Shown: positions 1 to 5,809 of the stretch, in pieces
Layout of the letters: every line of letters starts with the position of its first letter
Position numbering within the stretch: position 1 is the stretch's first letter
Source of the DNA: Rhodoferax sp.
GTDB lineage: Bacteria > Pseudomonadota > Gammaproteobacteria > Burkholderiales > Burkholderiaceae_C
NCBI GenBank assembly: GCA_026785765.1
Contig: JAJAZK010000455.1
Span: 1-7,902, forward strand
Direction of reading: 5' to 3'
Length of the DNA stretch: 7,902 bases
Position numbers and translations under genes: made by a program
The notes under the pieces: model-generated
Told to the model about the DNA's origin: nothing
The model's database searches: none
What the model saw: the letters and a program-made list of their open reading frames with translations, nothing else

Positions 1-437
1 CAGCTCACCTGGATGGTGTACGTGTACTGGGCCGGGCCGCCCGCACGCGTCACAGTCCAGGTGCTTCTGGGCAAGGTCGAGGCCACCGCGTTTTGCCATT
101 GCGACATGTCGAAATCCGCCATGGCGTTGTCACTGCAGAAGCCTGCGCTGCAGACGAAGTTGGGCGCAGTTGGCACACCCGAGGTGGCAATTACGTAGTT
201 GGTGCCATTCACCGCGCCGCGTTTGTTGGCTTCCATGCGTTCGGCCAAATCCGCAACCAGAAAAACCGCCTGGCTGCGAAATTGCCCACCCTGGTTTTGC
301 CGCATGGAGAAGGCCTGCAAGCCAGCCGTCCCCAGCAAGGCCAGCGAAATGATCAACAGGGTGACCAGCACCTCGATCATGGAGAACCCCTGCACGTGCA
401 CCGCACCTGGCTGGGAATTTGATCGCAGTTGGTTCAT
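1..437 (-). CDS. pilV: Type IV pilus minor pilin PilV (3' end cut off by window)
   Basis: The open frame reads from ATG at 437 leftwards off the window edge, giving 145 complete codons. It has a class III (prepilin) signal: a 17-residue leader ending QG, then FSMIEVLVTLLIISLALLG. Cleavage is expected at G17|F18, with the conserved Glu at mature position 5 (E22) inside the hydrophobic assembly helix. The phrases that follow (LGTAGLQAFSMRQ, then VADLAERMEANK) are typical of PilV. The family is a minor pilin that primes assembly of type IV pili at the inner membrane and joins the tip complex with FimT/FimU, PilW, PilX and PilE. Two cysteines (C96, C101) could form a small disulfide loop. A Shine-Dalgarno AGGTGA (447-442) overlaps the fimT stop, so translational coupling to fimT is likely. 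The start is supported by this site and by a normal leader length. The missing C-terminal part is to the left. Confidence 0.9.
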   Translation of the reverse strand, partial: MNQLRSNSQPGAVHVQGFSMIEVLVTLLIISLALLGTAGLQAFSMRQNQGGQFRSQAVFLVADLAERMEANKRGAVNGTNYVIATSGVPTAPNFVCSAGFCSDNAMADFDMSQWQNAVASTLPRSTWTVTRAGGPAQYTYTIQVS

Positions 438-445
438 GTTTTCAC

Positions 446-1000
446 CTACTGTCTGGAGATATTACCGGTCACCGCGACCGATACGGTGCGGGTTGGGCCC
501 CCTGCCCAGCTACCCGCAAGGCGCAGACGGACTTCCCCGACACGCACCAACAAGTCGGACTGGCTGGTCTGGGCGCTGGTGGGGCTGAACCGGATCGGAA
601 AACCAAACGCATTGCCCAAGGCATCAAAAAGGCCAAGGGTCAGGTTGGGATCGAGTGCAGGCCGCACCACCAGGGGGTTGGGGATGGCTACGGTGCCCGG
701 TGAACACTGGTTGACAACGCCCTCGAGACACACCACCCAGCCCAAGCGCCAGTCGGCAGCGCAAACGGTACCGGCAGCATCGCGTGGGCACACGATGAGG
801 CTGGTGTTGCGTTTGATGGCCTCGCCCCGCGCCAGGTTCAGGTCACTCACAATCAGACCCAGCGCAGACGACTGGCGTGTGGTGTTGAGCATGTCGCGAA
901 ACGACGGTACGGCGATCGCGGCCAGGATCGCGCCGATGGCGACCACCATCAATACCTCAACCAGGGTAAAACCATTTGTTCGGGGAGTTCGTCGATGCAT
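446..1000 (-). CDS. fimT: FimT/GspH-family pseudopilin (minor type IV pilin)
   Basis: A 184-residue protein starting at ATG 1000. A short basic leader (MHRRTPRTNG) precedes the prepilin peptidase site G10|F11 and the helix FTLVEVLMVVAIGAILAAIAVPSF, with Glu at mature position 5 (E15). The segment VSDLNLARGEAIKRNTSLIVCPRD (residues 51-74) is the typical FimT/GspH sequence after the N-terminal helix, and WRLGWVV follows at 84-90. Such proteins are minor pilins that initiate pilus assembly; some FimT proteins bind DNA during natural transformation. Four cysteines (C71, C80, C91, C99) may pair in the periplasm. The C-terminus ends in TGNISRQ, where DNA-binding FimT proteins carry a GRxR motif. 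No strong Shine-Dalgarno is visible. An in-frame ATG at 1099 would add 33 residues before the leader, which is unlikely for a pilin. The pilV start lies 8 bp downstream, so the two genes form an operon. Confidence 0.87.
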   Translation of the reverse strand: MHRRTPRTNGFTLVEVLMVVAIGAILAAIAVPSFRDMLNTTRQSSALGLIVSDLNLARGEAIKRNTSLIVCPRDAAGTVCAADWRLGWVVCLEGVVNQCSPGTVAIPNPLVVRPALDPNLTLGLFDALGNAFGFPIRFSPTSAQTSQSDLLVRVGEVRLRLAGSWAGGPTRTVSVAVTGNISRQ

Positions 1001-1142
1001 GGACCGAAGGCTACCCGATGTGAGCTGCACGCAGACTGGCCAAACGACCAACGGTCGGAAAGTGCCGCCCGACGGCGCGCCTCTTACGGCAGCCTGCACA
1101 CAGAATAGCGCCAGCCGTGTGATTTATCACGGCAGCACATCC
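1001..1142. promoter_or_regulatory. Divergent intergenic region between fimT and the DUF3299 gene
   Basis: These 142 bp separate the outward-reading fimT and DUF3299 genes and must hold the promoter of the pilin operon and probably one for the DUF3299/rib side. I could not find a convincing -35/-10 pair on either strand. The one AT-richer island (GTGATTTATCAC at 1119-1130) lies inside an inverted repeat, listed separately. On the minus strand a TGGCC...TGCA arrangement resembles a sigma-54 promoter but has the wrong spacing. The regulatory role is inferred from gene orientation only. Confidence 0.5.
1114..1133. repeat. Inverted repeat upstream of the DUF3299 gene
   Basis: GCCGTG (1114-1119) and CACGGC (1128-1133) are perfect inverted arms around an 8-base centre. 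A second palindrome in a different register, GTGAT-TT-ATCAC (1119-1130), overlaps it. The element ends 9 bp before the DUF3299 start codon and lies about 115 bp upstream of the fimT start. It could be an operator or an mRNA hairpin that affects translation of the DUF3299 gene. It has no T-run, so it is not an intrinsic terminator. The symmetry is seen directly; any function is a guess. Confidence 0.4.
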
Positions 1143-1796
1143 ATGACGCGCTTCCAACCGCTTTTTCTCGTTGCCCTGTGGCTCTCGCTGCAAGGCTCCG
1201 TCTTGTCCGCAGAGCCATTCCAGCCGACGCCCGACCCAATGGCGCACTGGCGCGCACAGATTGAAGCCGCCAGGCGCCTGAGCATACCGCCGCCACCGAA
1301 AGGGGTGCGTGAGACGCCGTGGGATGCCTTGTCACCGGCTGGATGGAATCCTGGCCAGATCCTGCAGCGGCTCGGCGTTTCACAGGTTGGGGACGGGGAC
1401 CAGAAGGCGGTCGAGCTGGAGAAGCAAATCAAAGTCGAATGGGACAAAGCGCCTACCGTGCAGTTCAAGGATGAGAACCCGATTCGACTCACCGGGTATC
1501 CAGTCATGCTCAGTGGTGGCGAAGGATTGGCAAACAACATCCTGCTGGTGCCCTACCGGGGCGCTTGTATCCATCGACCGGCGCCGCCGGCAAATCAGAT
1601 GGTGATGCTGTCGTTCAAACCAGGGCAGGGACTGCCCCGAAACATGGGCAACGAGGTGTTGTGGGTCACTGGGCGGATCTATGCCCTGGCATCACCCACC
1701 GAGTACGGCCGGGTTGCGTACATCATGCCCGACGCACGATGGCAGGAGTACCCGAAAGAGAAGTATCCGTTGCCGTTGTACACGCCGTTGCGCTAA
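1143..1796 (+). CDS. Secreted DUF3299 family protein of unknown function
   Basis: A 217-residue protein. Residues 1-23 look like a Sec signal peptide: short polar start, hydrophobic stretch PLFLVALWLSL, and probable cleavage after VLSA before EPF. The mature protein has no further membrane segment and should be periplasmic. The C-terminal half carries the DUF3299 signature: LTGYPVML (116-123), LLVPYRGACIH (134-144) and PPANQMV (148-154), close to the usual GACIHxPPPPxNQ core. The Cys and His of GACIH (C142, H144) are the obvious candidates for metal binding or catalysis, but I know of no established biochemical function. A Trp-rich stretch, TPWDALSPAGWNP, lies at 58-70. The start was chosen because it gives a complete signal peptide; no good Shine-Dalgarno precedes it, and an in-frame GTG at 1119 is less attractive. 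The frame stays open far upstream, but that part is antisense to fimT. ribD begins 30 bp downstream on the same strand, so co-transcription is possible. Confidence 0.85.
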   Translation: MTRFQPLFLVALWLSLQGSVLSAEPFQPTPDPMAHWRAQIEAARRLSIPPPPKGVRETPWDALSPAGWNPGQILQRLGVSQVGDGDQKAVELEKQIKVEWDKAPTVQFKDENPIRLTGYPVMLSGGEGLANNILLVPYRGACIHRPAPPANQMVMLSFKPGQGLPRNMGNEVLWVTGRIYALASPTEYGRVAYIMPDARWQEYPKEKYPLPLYTPLR

Positions 1797-1826
1797 GGGC
1801 TTGGGCGCATTGCAGTCGGTAGCCCC

Positions 1827-2954
1827 ATGACCGATTCGGCGGACATTCGCCATATGGACTCGGCACTTGCGCTGGCGGCGCGCGCCATAGGCGTATGTGA
1901 ACCCAACCCACGGGTGGGTTGTGTATTGGTTGGGGCGGACGGTCTGGAGATCGGCGCGGGCTCGACCCAACAAGCCGGCGGGCCGCATGCAGAGATCATG
2001 GCCTTGCGTGACGCGCAGTCGCGTGGCCATTCCAGCGCCGGAGCAACCGCTTACGTGACGCTGGAGCCATGCTCCCATCACGGCCGCACCGCACCCTGTT
2101 GCGATGCTTTGGCGCGCGAAGGCGTGCGGCGCGTCGTGGCGGCACTGGTGGACCCGAACCCGAAGGTCGCCGGCAATGGCATCGCGCGCTTGCGCGCGGC
2201 CGGCGTGGAGGTCCAGGTCGGACCGGCGGCCGACGCAGCGCGGGAACTCAACATCGGGTTTTTCAGCCGCATGCTGCGCCAGCGGCCGTGGACCAGGATG
2301 AAGATTGCCGCGTCGCTGGACGGAGTGACGGCGTTGGAAAACGGCCAGAGCCAGTGGATCACATCAGAAGCGGCGCGCGTGGATGGTCACGCCTGGCGCG
2401 CCAGGGCGTCCGCCGTCCTGACCGGCATCGGTACCGTCCTTGAAGACGATCCAAGCTTGGACGTTCGGCTGGTTGCGGTGCAACACCAGCCCGCTTTGGT
2501 GGTGGTCGACAGCCAGTTACAGTTGCCGCTGCAGGCCCGGCTCTTCTCGGCCAGGCGGGTGCTGTTGGTTTACGCAGCGCAGAACGACCCGCAGAAGGCA
2601 GCAGCGCTGCAAACGCGCGGCGCTAGAGTGGCATTGTTGCCTGGCGCGACCGCGGCCGGGCGCTTGAAGGTGGACCTGACACGCATGTTGAGCGACCTGG
2701 CACTGCGCCATGAGGTCAACGAACTGCATGTGGAAGCTGGCCACAAGCTCAATGGTTCGCTGCTGCGGGCCGGGCTGGTCGACGAGTTGCTGGTGTACCT
2801 CGCACCGAAACTGATCGGTCCTGGCCGCGTGATGGCGGCATTGGACCCACTGGCTTGCCTGGCCGACGTGCGGCCACTGCAGTTCCGCTCGGTGGCAATG
2901 GTAGGGCCCGACCTGCGGCTGCTGGCGCGAACCGTCCAGGAACCCTGGTTCTGA
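1827..2954 (+). CDS. ribD: Bifunctional riboflavin deaminase/reductase RibD
   Basis: A 375-residue protein, the normal length for the fused enzyme. It catalyses steps 2 and 3 of the GTP branch of riboflavin synthesis: deamination of the diaminopyrimidinone phosphate, then NADPH-dependent reduction of the ribosyl side chain. The N-terminal cytidine-deaminase-like domain (about 1-145) has EPNPRVGCVLV (25-35), the catalytic HAE (H54, E56) and the zinc motif PCSHHGRTAPC (C82, C91). The reductase domain (about 155-370) has MKIAASLDGVTA (158-169), SQWIT (175-179), GTVLEDDPSLDVR (202-214) and EAGHKLNGSLLRAGLVDELL (303-322). All key residues I can identify are present, so it should be active. The start follows DUF3299 by 30 bp without a strong Shine-Dalgarno. 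An in-frame ATG at 1854 is an alternative, but the upstream one leaves a normal N-terminus. It is the first of four riboflavin genes here, and no FMN riboswitch precedes it. Confidence 0.96.
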   Translation: MTDSADIRHMDSALALAARAIGVCEPNPRVGCVLVGADGLEIGAGSTQQAGGPHAEIMALRDAQSRGHSSAGATAYVTLEPCSHHGRTAPCCDALAREGVRRVVAALVDPNPKVAGNGIARLRAAGVEVQVGPAADAARELNIGFFSRMLRQRPWTRMKIAASLDGVTALENGQSQWITSEAARVDGHAWRARASAVLTGIGTVLEDDPSLDVRLVAVQHQPALVVVDSQLQLPLQARLFSARRVLLVYAAQNDPQKAAALQTRGARVALLPGATAAGRLKVDLTRMLSDLALRHEVNELHVEAGHKLNGSLLRAGLVDELLVYLAPKLIGPGRVMAALDPLACLADVRPLQFRSVAMVGPDLRLLARTVQEPWF

Positions 2955-2998
2955 GCGCCCTGGTTCCAGGGGTTCTCGATTCCCTGCGAAAATGGTTC
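2940..2998. repeat. Cluster of short direct and inverted repeats between ribD and ribE
   Basis: This stretch covers the last codons of ribD and most of the 45-bp gap before ribE. CCCTGGTTC occurs twice (2943-2951 and 2958-2966), and GGTTC occurs four times (2947, 2962, 2971 and 2994). Inverted arms are CCCTG/CAGGG (2958-2962 with 2967-2971, loop GTTC), CAGGG/CCCTG (2967-2971 with 2982-2986) and GAACC/GGTTC (2940-2944 with any GGTTC copy). The first two hairpins share one arm, so they exclude each other. The last GGTTC ends one base before the ribE start codon. This could modulate ribE translation or mRNA stability, but no function is shown by the sequence alone. There is no T-run, so it is not an intrinsic terminator. 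Confidence 0.45.
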
Positions 2999-2999
2999 C

Positions 3000-3647
3000 A
3001 TGTTCACCGGAATCATCACCGGCGTGGGGCGCATCGCCGCCGTCCACGCCCTTGGCAGCTCTTTGGCCCATGGCAAACGCATCAGCGTGGCGTGCCCGCC
3101 GCGTTACCTGGATGACACACAGCCCGGCGACAGCATCGCAGTCAACGGTGCCTGCATGACCGCCACCCACATCGACTTGCCCGCTTGCCAGTTCGGGTTC
3201 GATGCGTCGGCCGAGTCGCTGCTGCGAACCGCGGGCCTGGACCATATCGGTCCGGTCAATCTGGAGAAAGCCATGCGTGCCAGCGACCGGCTCGGTGGCC
3301 ACATCGTGGCCGGCCACGTCGACGGTGTGGGCAGCGTCAGCCGTTTTGCCGCGATCGGAGAGAGTTGGGAGTTGTGTGTGCTGGCGCCGACGGAACTGGC
3401 AAAGTATCTGGCTTTCAAGGGATCAATCACGGTGAATGGTGTCAGCCTCACCGTCAATAGTGTGACGGACGGTGGCGACGGCTGCGCCATCAGCATCAAC
3501 CTGATCCCGCATACCGTGGCCAATACGGCACTCGGTGGGCTGGTTGCGGGAACACCAGTCAACCTGGAGATCGACCTGATCGCGCGTTATGTGGAGCGCA
3601 TGCTGAGCCTGACGACCCTTGCGCCCGCCCCTGAAGGAAATCCATGA
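3000..3647 (+). CDS. ribE: Riboflavin synthase (alpha subunit)
   Basis: A 215-residue enzyme that dismutates two 6,7-dimethyl-8-ribityllumazine molecules into riboflavin and the diaminopyrimidinedione that RibH uses again (the gene is called ribC in E. coli). The two tandem lumazine-binding barrels are visible. The first begins MFTGIITGVGRI and carries NGACMT with C52. The second begins near GGHIVAGHVDGVGSV (99-113) with H106 and carries NGVSLTVN (146-153) with S149. The C-terminal VNLEIDLIARYVERML (187-202) is the conserved trimerisation-helix region, including D192. The start is fixed by the family's near-invariant MFTGI N-terminus, although no Shine-Dalgarno precedes it; a repeat cluster occupies the gap to ribD instead. 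The stop TGA overlaps the ribBA start in an ATGA junction, which suggests translational coupling. Confidence 0.96.
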   Translation: MFTGIITGVGRIAAVHALGSSLAHGKRISVACPPRYLDDTQPGDSIAVNGACMTATHIDLPACQFGFDASAESLLRTAGLDHIGPVNLEKAMRASDRLGGHIVAGHVDGVGSVSRFAAIGESWELCVLAPTELAKYLAFKGSITVNGVSLTVNSVTDGGDGCAISINLIPHTVANTALGGLVAGTPVNLEIDLIARYVERMLSLTTLAPAPEGNP

Positions 3648-4759
3648 GTAGTGTGTTGTCGGCGCCCATCGCGCCGGTGGAAGACGTCATCCGGGAGGTG
3701 CAAGCCGGCCGCATGGTGATCCTGGTGGACGAAGAGGACCGTGAAAACGAAGGCGATCTGGTGCTTGCCGCCGACCATGTCAGCGCGGCGGCGATCAACT
3801 TCATGGCCCGGTTTGGTCGTGGCCTGATCTGCTTGACGCTGACGCGCGCCACCTGCGAGCGCTTGCAGTTGCCGCCGATGGCGACGCGCAACGGCACCAA
3901 ACACGGGACTGCGTTCACGGTCTCGATCGAGGCTGCGGAAGGCGTCAGCACGGGCATTTCTGCGGCCGACCGGGCCCGTACGGTGCAGGCCGCCGTCGCA
4001 CCAAACGCAGTCCCAGCCGACCTGGTGCAGCCCGGGCATGTGTTTCCGCTGCAAGCAGTCGACGGAGGCGTTCTGATGCGCGCCGGCCATACCGAGGCCG
4101 GTTGCGACCTGGCGGCGATGGCCGGTTGTTCGAGCGCTTCAGTGATCTGCGAGATCATGAAGGACGACGGCACCATGGCGCGACTGCCCGACCTGCAGCG
4201 GTTTGCGGCGGAGCATGGCCTGAAGATCGGCACGATTGCCAGCCTGATCGAATACCGCAGCCGCGTCGAATCGCTGGTGCGCCGTGTCGGCACACGCAGC
4301 CTGGTCACCGCCAGCGGCGAGTTCGTCGCGCATGCGTTTCGCGACACCACCGGACACGGTATGCATCTGGCCCTGGTGCGAGGCCAATGGGCAGCACACG
4401 AGAATGTTGCGGTGCGGGTGCACGAACCCCTTTCGGTGCTGGACGCGCTCGAAGTGAACCGCGCGATGCACTCCTGGAGCCTGGACGCCTGCCTTGAGCG
4501 CATCGCGGCCGAAGGCAAGGGCGTCGTCGTGCTGCTCAACTGCGGCGAGAGTGCAGAACAATTGCTGCAGCAGTTCGAAGGCACGGCACGCGCCGCGCAC
4601 GGCCCGGAGCGGGGCCGCATGGATCTGCGCACCTATGGCATTGGCGCGCAGATCCTGCGCGACTGCGGCGTCCACAAAATGTCGCTCATGGGCAATCCGC
4701 GCCGCATGCCCAGCATGGCTGGGTACGGGCTCGGAATCACCGGTTACATCACCCACTGA
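3644..4759 (+). CDS. ribBA: 3,4-dihydroxy-2-butanone 4-phosphate synthase with degenerate GTP cyclohydrolase II-like domain
   Basis: A 371-residue two-domain protein. Residues 1-205 form a complete RibB domain, which converts ribulose 5-phosphate to the four-carbon precursor of lumazine. It shows DEEDRENEGDLV (29-40), GTAFTVSIEAAEGVSTGISAADR (88-110), PGHVFPL (130-136), RAGHTEAGCDLA (146-157) and DDGTMARLPDL (174-184). Residues 210-371 align with GTP cyclohydrolase II but lack its catalytic core. The zinc-binding cysteines expected after VRVH are absent (the sequence runs VRVHEPLSVLDALEVNRAM), and the RQEGRGIGL-type loop is replaced by LLNCGESAEQLL (297-308). Only flanking parts such as DLRTYGIGAQIL (327-338) remain. 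This half is probably not a cyclohydrolase, as in the RibBX-type proteins described from other proteobacteria, although such genes are often annotated bifunctional. A GAAGGA Shine-Dalgarno (3633-3638) supports the start, which overlaps ribE by 4 bp. Confidence 0.94.
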   Translation: MSSVLSAPIAPVEDVIREVQAGRMVILVDEEDRENEGDLVLAADHVSAAAINFMARFGRGLICLTLTRATCERLQLPPMATRNGTKHGTAFTVSIEAAEGVSTGISAADRARTVQAAVAPNAVPADLVQPGHVFPLQAVDGGVLMRAGHTEAGCDLAAMAGCSSASVICEIMKDDGTMARLPDLQRFAAEHGLKIGTIASLIEYRSRVESLVRRVGTRSLVTASGEFVAHAFRDTTGHGMHLALVRGQWAAHENVAVRVHEPLSVLDALEVNRAMHSWSLDACLERIAAEGKGVVVLLNCGESAEQLLQQFEGTARAAHGPERGRMDLRTYGIGAQILRDCGVHKMSLMGNPRRMPSMAGYGLGITGYITH

Positions 4760-4774
4760 CTGATCAGGAACACC

Positions 4775-5251
4775 ATGTTTGGCGCTGACAAGGGAAAACC
4801 AGGTTCTGCAGACGAACGGCTGCGCGGGCGCGACCTGCGTCTTGGCATCGTCCAGGCACGCTTCAACGAGCCCGTGACGAATGCGCTGGCGCAAGCCTGC
4901 CAGCAGGAACTGCTGGCGTTGGGAGTGCGCCAGACCGACATCAGGCTGGTCCAGGTGCCCGGCGCACTGGAGGTGCCGATTGCCCTGCAAGCCATGGCCG
5001 AAACCGCGAAGTTCGATGCCTTGATCGCACTGGGGTGCATCATTCGCGGCGAAACCTACCATTTCGAGTTGGTCGCGAATGAGTCGGGCCATGGTGTGAG
5101 CCGGGTCGCGCTCGACTACCAGTTGCCGATCGCGAACGCCATTCTGACCACCGAGAACCTGGAGCAGGCCGTCGCACGCCAATCCGACAAGGGCCGCGAT
5201 GCAGCCCGGGTCGCGGTGGAAATGGCCAATTTGCTGGAGGAAATTGGATGA
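4775..5251 (+). CDS. ribH: 6,7-dimethyl-8-ribityllumazine synthase
   Basis: A 158-residue enzyme of typical length. It condenses the RibB product with the pyrimidinedione from the RibD branch to give lumazine, the RibE substrate, and usually assembles into pentamers or 60-mer capsids. Visible family motifs are IVQARFN (25-31, with F30 as the aromatic that stacks on the substrate), VPGALEVPIAL (61-71), ALGCIIRGETYHFELV (85-100, with the catalytic His H96) and PIANAILTTENLEQA (118-132). The end, KGRDAARVAVEMANLLEEIG, matches the betaproteobacterial form. AGGAA at 4766-4770 is the ribosome binding site; it partly overlaps an 8-bp palindrome CTGATCAG (4760-4767) directly after the ribBA stop. The first 18 residues are a poorly conserved polar extension. 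The stop overlaps the nusB start by 4 bp. Confidence 0.97.
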   Translation: MFGADKGKPGSADERLRGRDLRLGIVQARFNEPVTNALAQACQQELLALGVRQTDIRLVQVPGALEVPIALQAMAETAKFDALIALGCIIRGETYHFELVANESGHGVSRVALDYQLPIANAILTTENLEQAVARQSDKGRDAARVAVEMANLLEEIG

Positions 5252-5790
5252 CCGACACCTTTGTGCCTTCGGGCAGGCAACGCCCGCCGCGCCAGTCGCG
5301 CACCGGGTTGACCAGCACTGGCGCGCGCAAGGCCGGCAGCAAATCGGCGCGCAGCCGCTCGCGCGAATTCGCCCTGCAGGCGCTGTACCAGCATCTGATC
5401 GGGCGCAACCCGGTGGCCGAGATCGACCTGTTTACACGGGACCTGGCGGGATTTGCAAAATGCGACGCGGCGCACTTTGACGCCCTGCTGGGCGGCTGTG
5501 TCGAACAGTCGGCCAATCTGGACGCCACCATCTTGCCCCTGCTCGACCGCAAGCTGGAGCACCTGTCGCCGATTGAGCACGCGGTAATGTGGATCGGGGT
5601 GTACGAGTTCCAGCACTGTCCGGACGTGCCATGGCGGGTGGTGCTCAACGAATGTATCGAGCTGGCCAAGGAATTTGGCGGAACCGACGGCCACAAATAT
5701 GTGAACGCGGTGCTGAATGCCCTCGCACCTGCATTGCGCACGGCGGAGGTCGCGCGCGACCGCGGCGCGCCCACCCGCGCGACGGCCTGA
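5248..5790 (+). CDS. nusB: Transcription antitermination factor NusB with basic N-terminal extension
   Basis: A 180-residue protein. The NusB fold starts at about residue 36 with SRSREFALQALYQHL, followed by FDALLGG (77-83), LSPIEHAVMWIGVYE (106-120) and the signature VVLNECIELAKEFGGTDGHKYVNAVLNALA (131-160). NusB binds boxA RNA with NusE (ribosomal protein S10) and supports antitermination on rRNA operons. The first 35 residues are rich in Arg, Lys, Ser and Thr and look disordered; this is longer than in E. coli NusB (139 residues) and could add nucleic-acid contacts. A strong Shine-Dalgarno GGAGGAAA (5236-5243) lies inside the end of ribH, and the ATG overlaps the ribH stop (ATGA), which fixes the start and implies coupling. 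Linkage of ribH and nusB is very common in proteobacteria. The C-terminal tail after residue 165 is also variable. Confidence 0.95.
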   Translation: MTDTFVPSGRQRPPRQSRTGLTSTGARKAGSKSARSRSREFALQALYQHLIGRNPVAEIDLFTRDLAGFAKCDAAHFDALLGGCVEQSANLDATILPLLDRKLEHLSPIEHAVMWIGVYEFQHCPDVPWRVVLNECIELAKEFGGTDGHKYVNAVLNALAPALRTAEVARDRGAPTRATA

Positions 5791-5809
5791 ACCGCAGGAG
5801 CCGCGCAGC

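Noticed and set aside
1020..1047. Sigma-54-like promoter on the minus strand upstream of fimT (TGGCC followed by TGCA).
   Set aside because: The spacing between the GG and GC elements is 11 bases instead of the strict 10, and the -12 box is poor.
429..1142. Long plus-strand open frame continuous with the DUF3299 gene, antisense to fimT.
   Set aside because: fimT on the other strand has clear pilin motifs, and the plus-strand translation of this part is Arg/Thr-rich with no recognisable domain. A signal peptide begins exactly at 1143. The open frame is a GC-rich shadow.
1797..2999. Possible FMN riboswitch (RFN element) ahead of ribD or ribE.
   Set aside because: The gaps are only 30 and 45 bp, and none of the conserved RFN blocks is recognisable. 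The 15-bp gap before ribH is also too short.
3559..5182. Two long minus-strand open frames (3559-4632 and 4139-5182) opposite ribBA and ribH.
   Set aside because: Their translations are low-complexity, rich in Ser/Arg or Gln/His, without motifs, and lie opposite strongly conserved enzymes. They are frame shadows of GC-rich coding sequence.
5717..5809. Upstream in-frame start for the aminotransferase inside nusB.
   Set aside because: The extra 31 residues are Arg/Pro-rich nusB shadow. ATG 5810 has a good Shine-Dalgarno and gives the normal family N-terminus.
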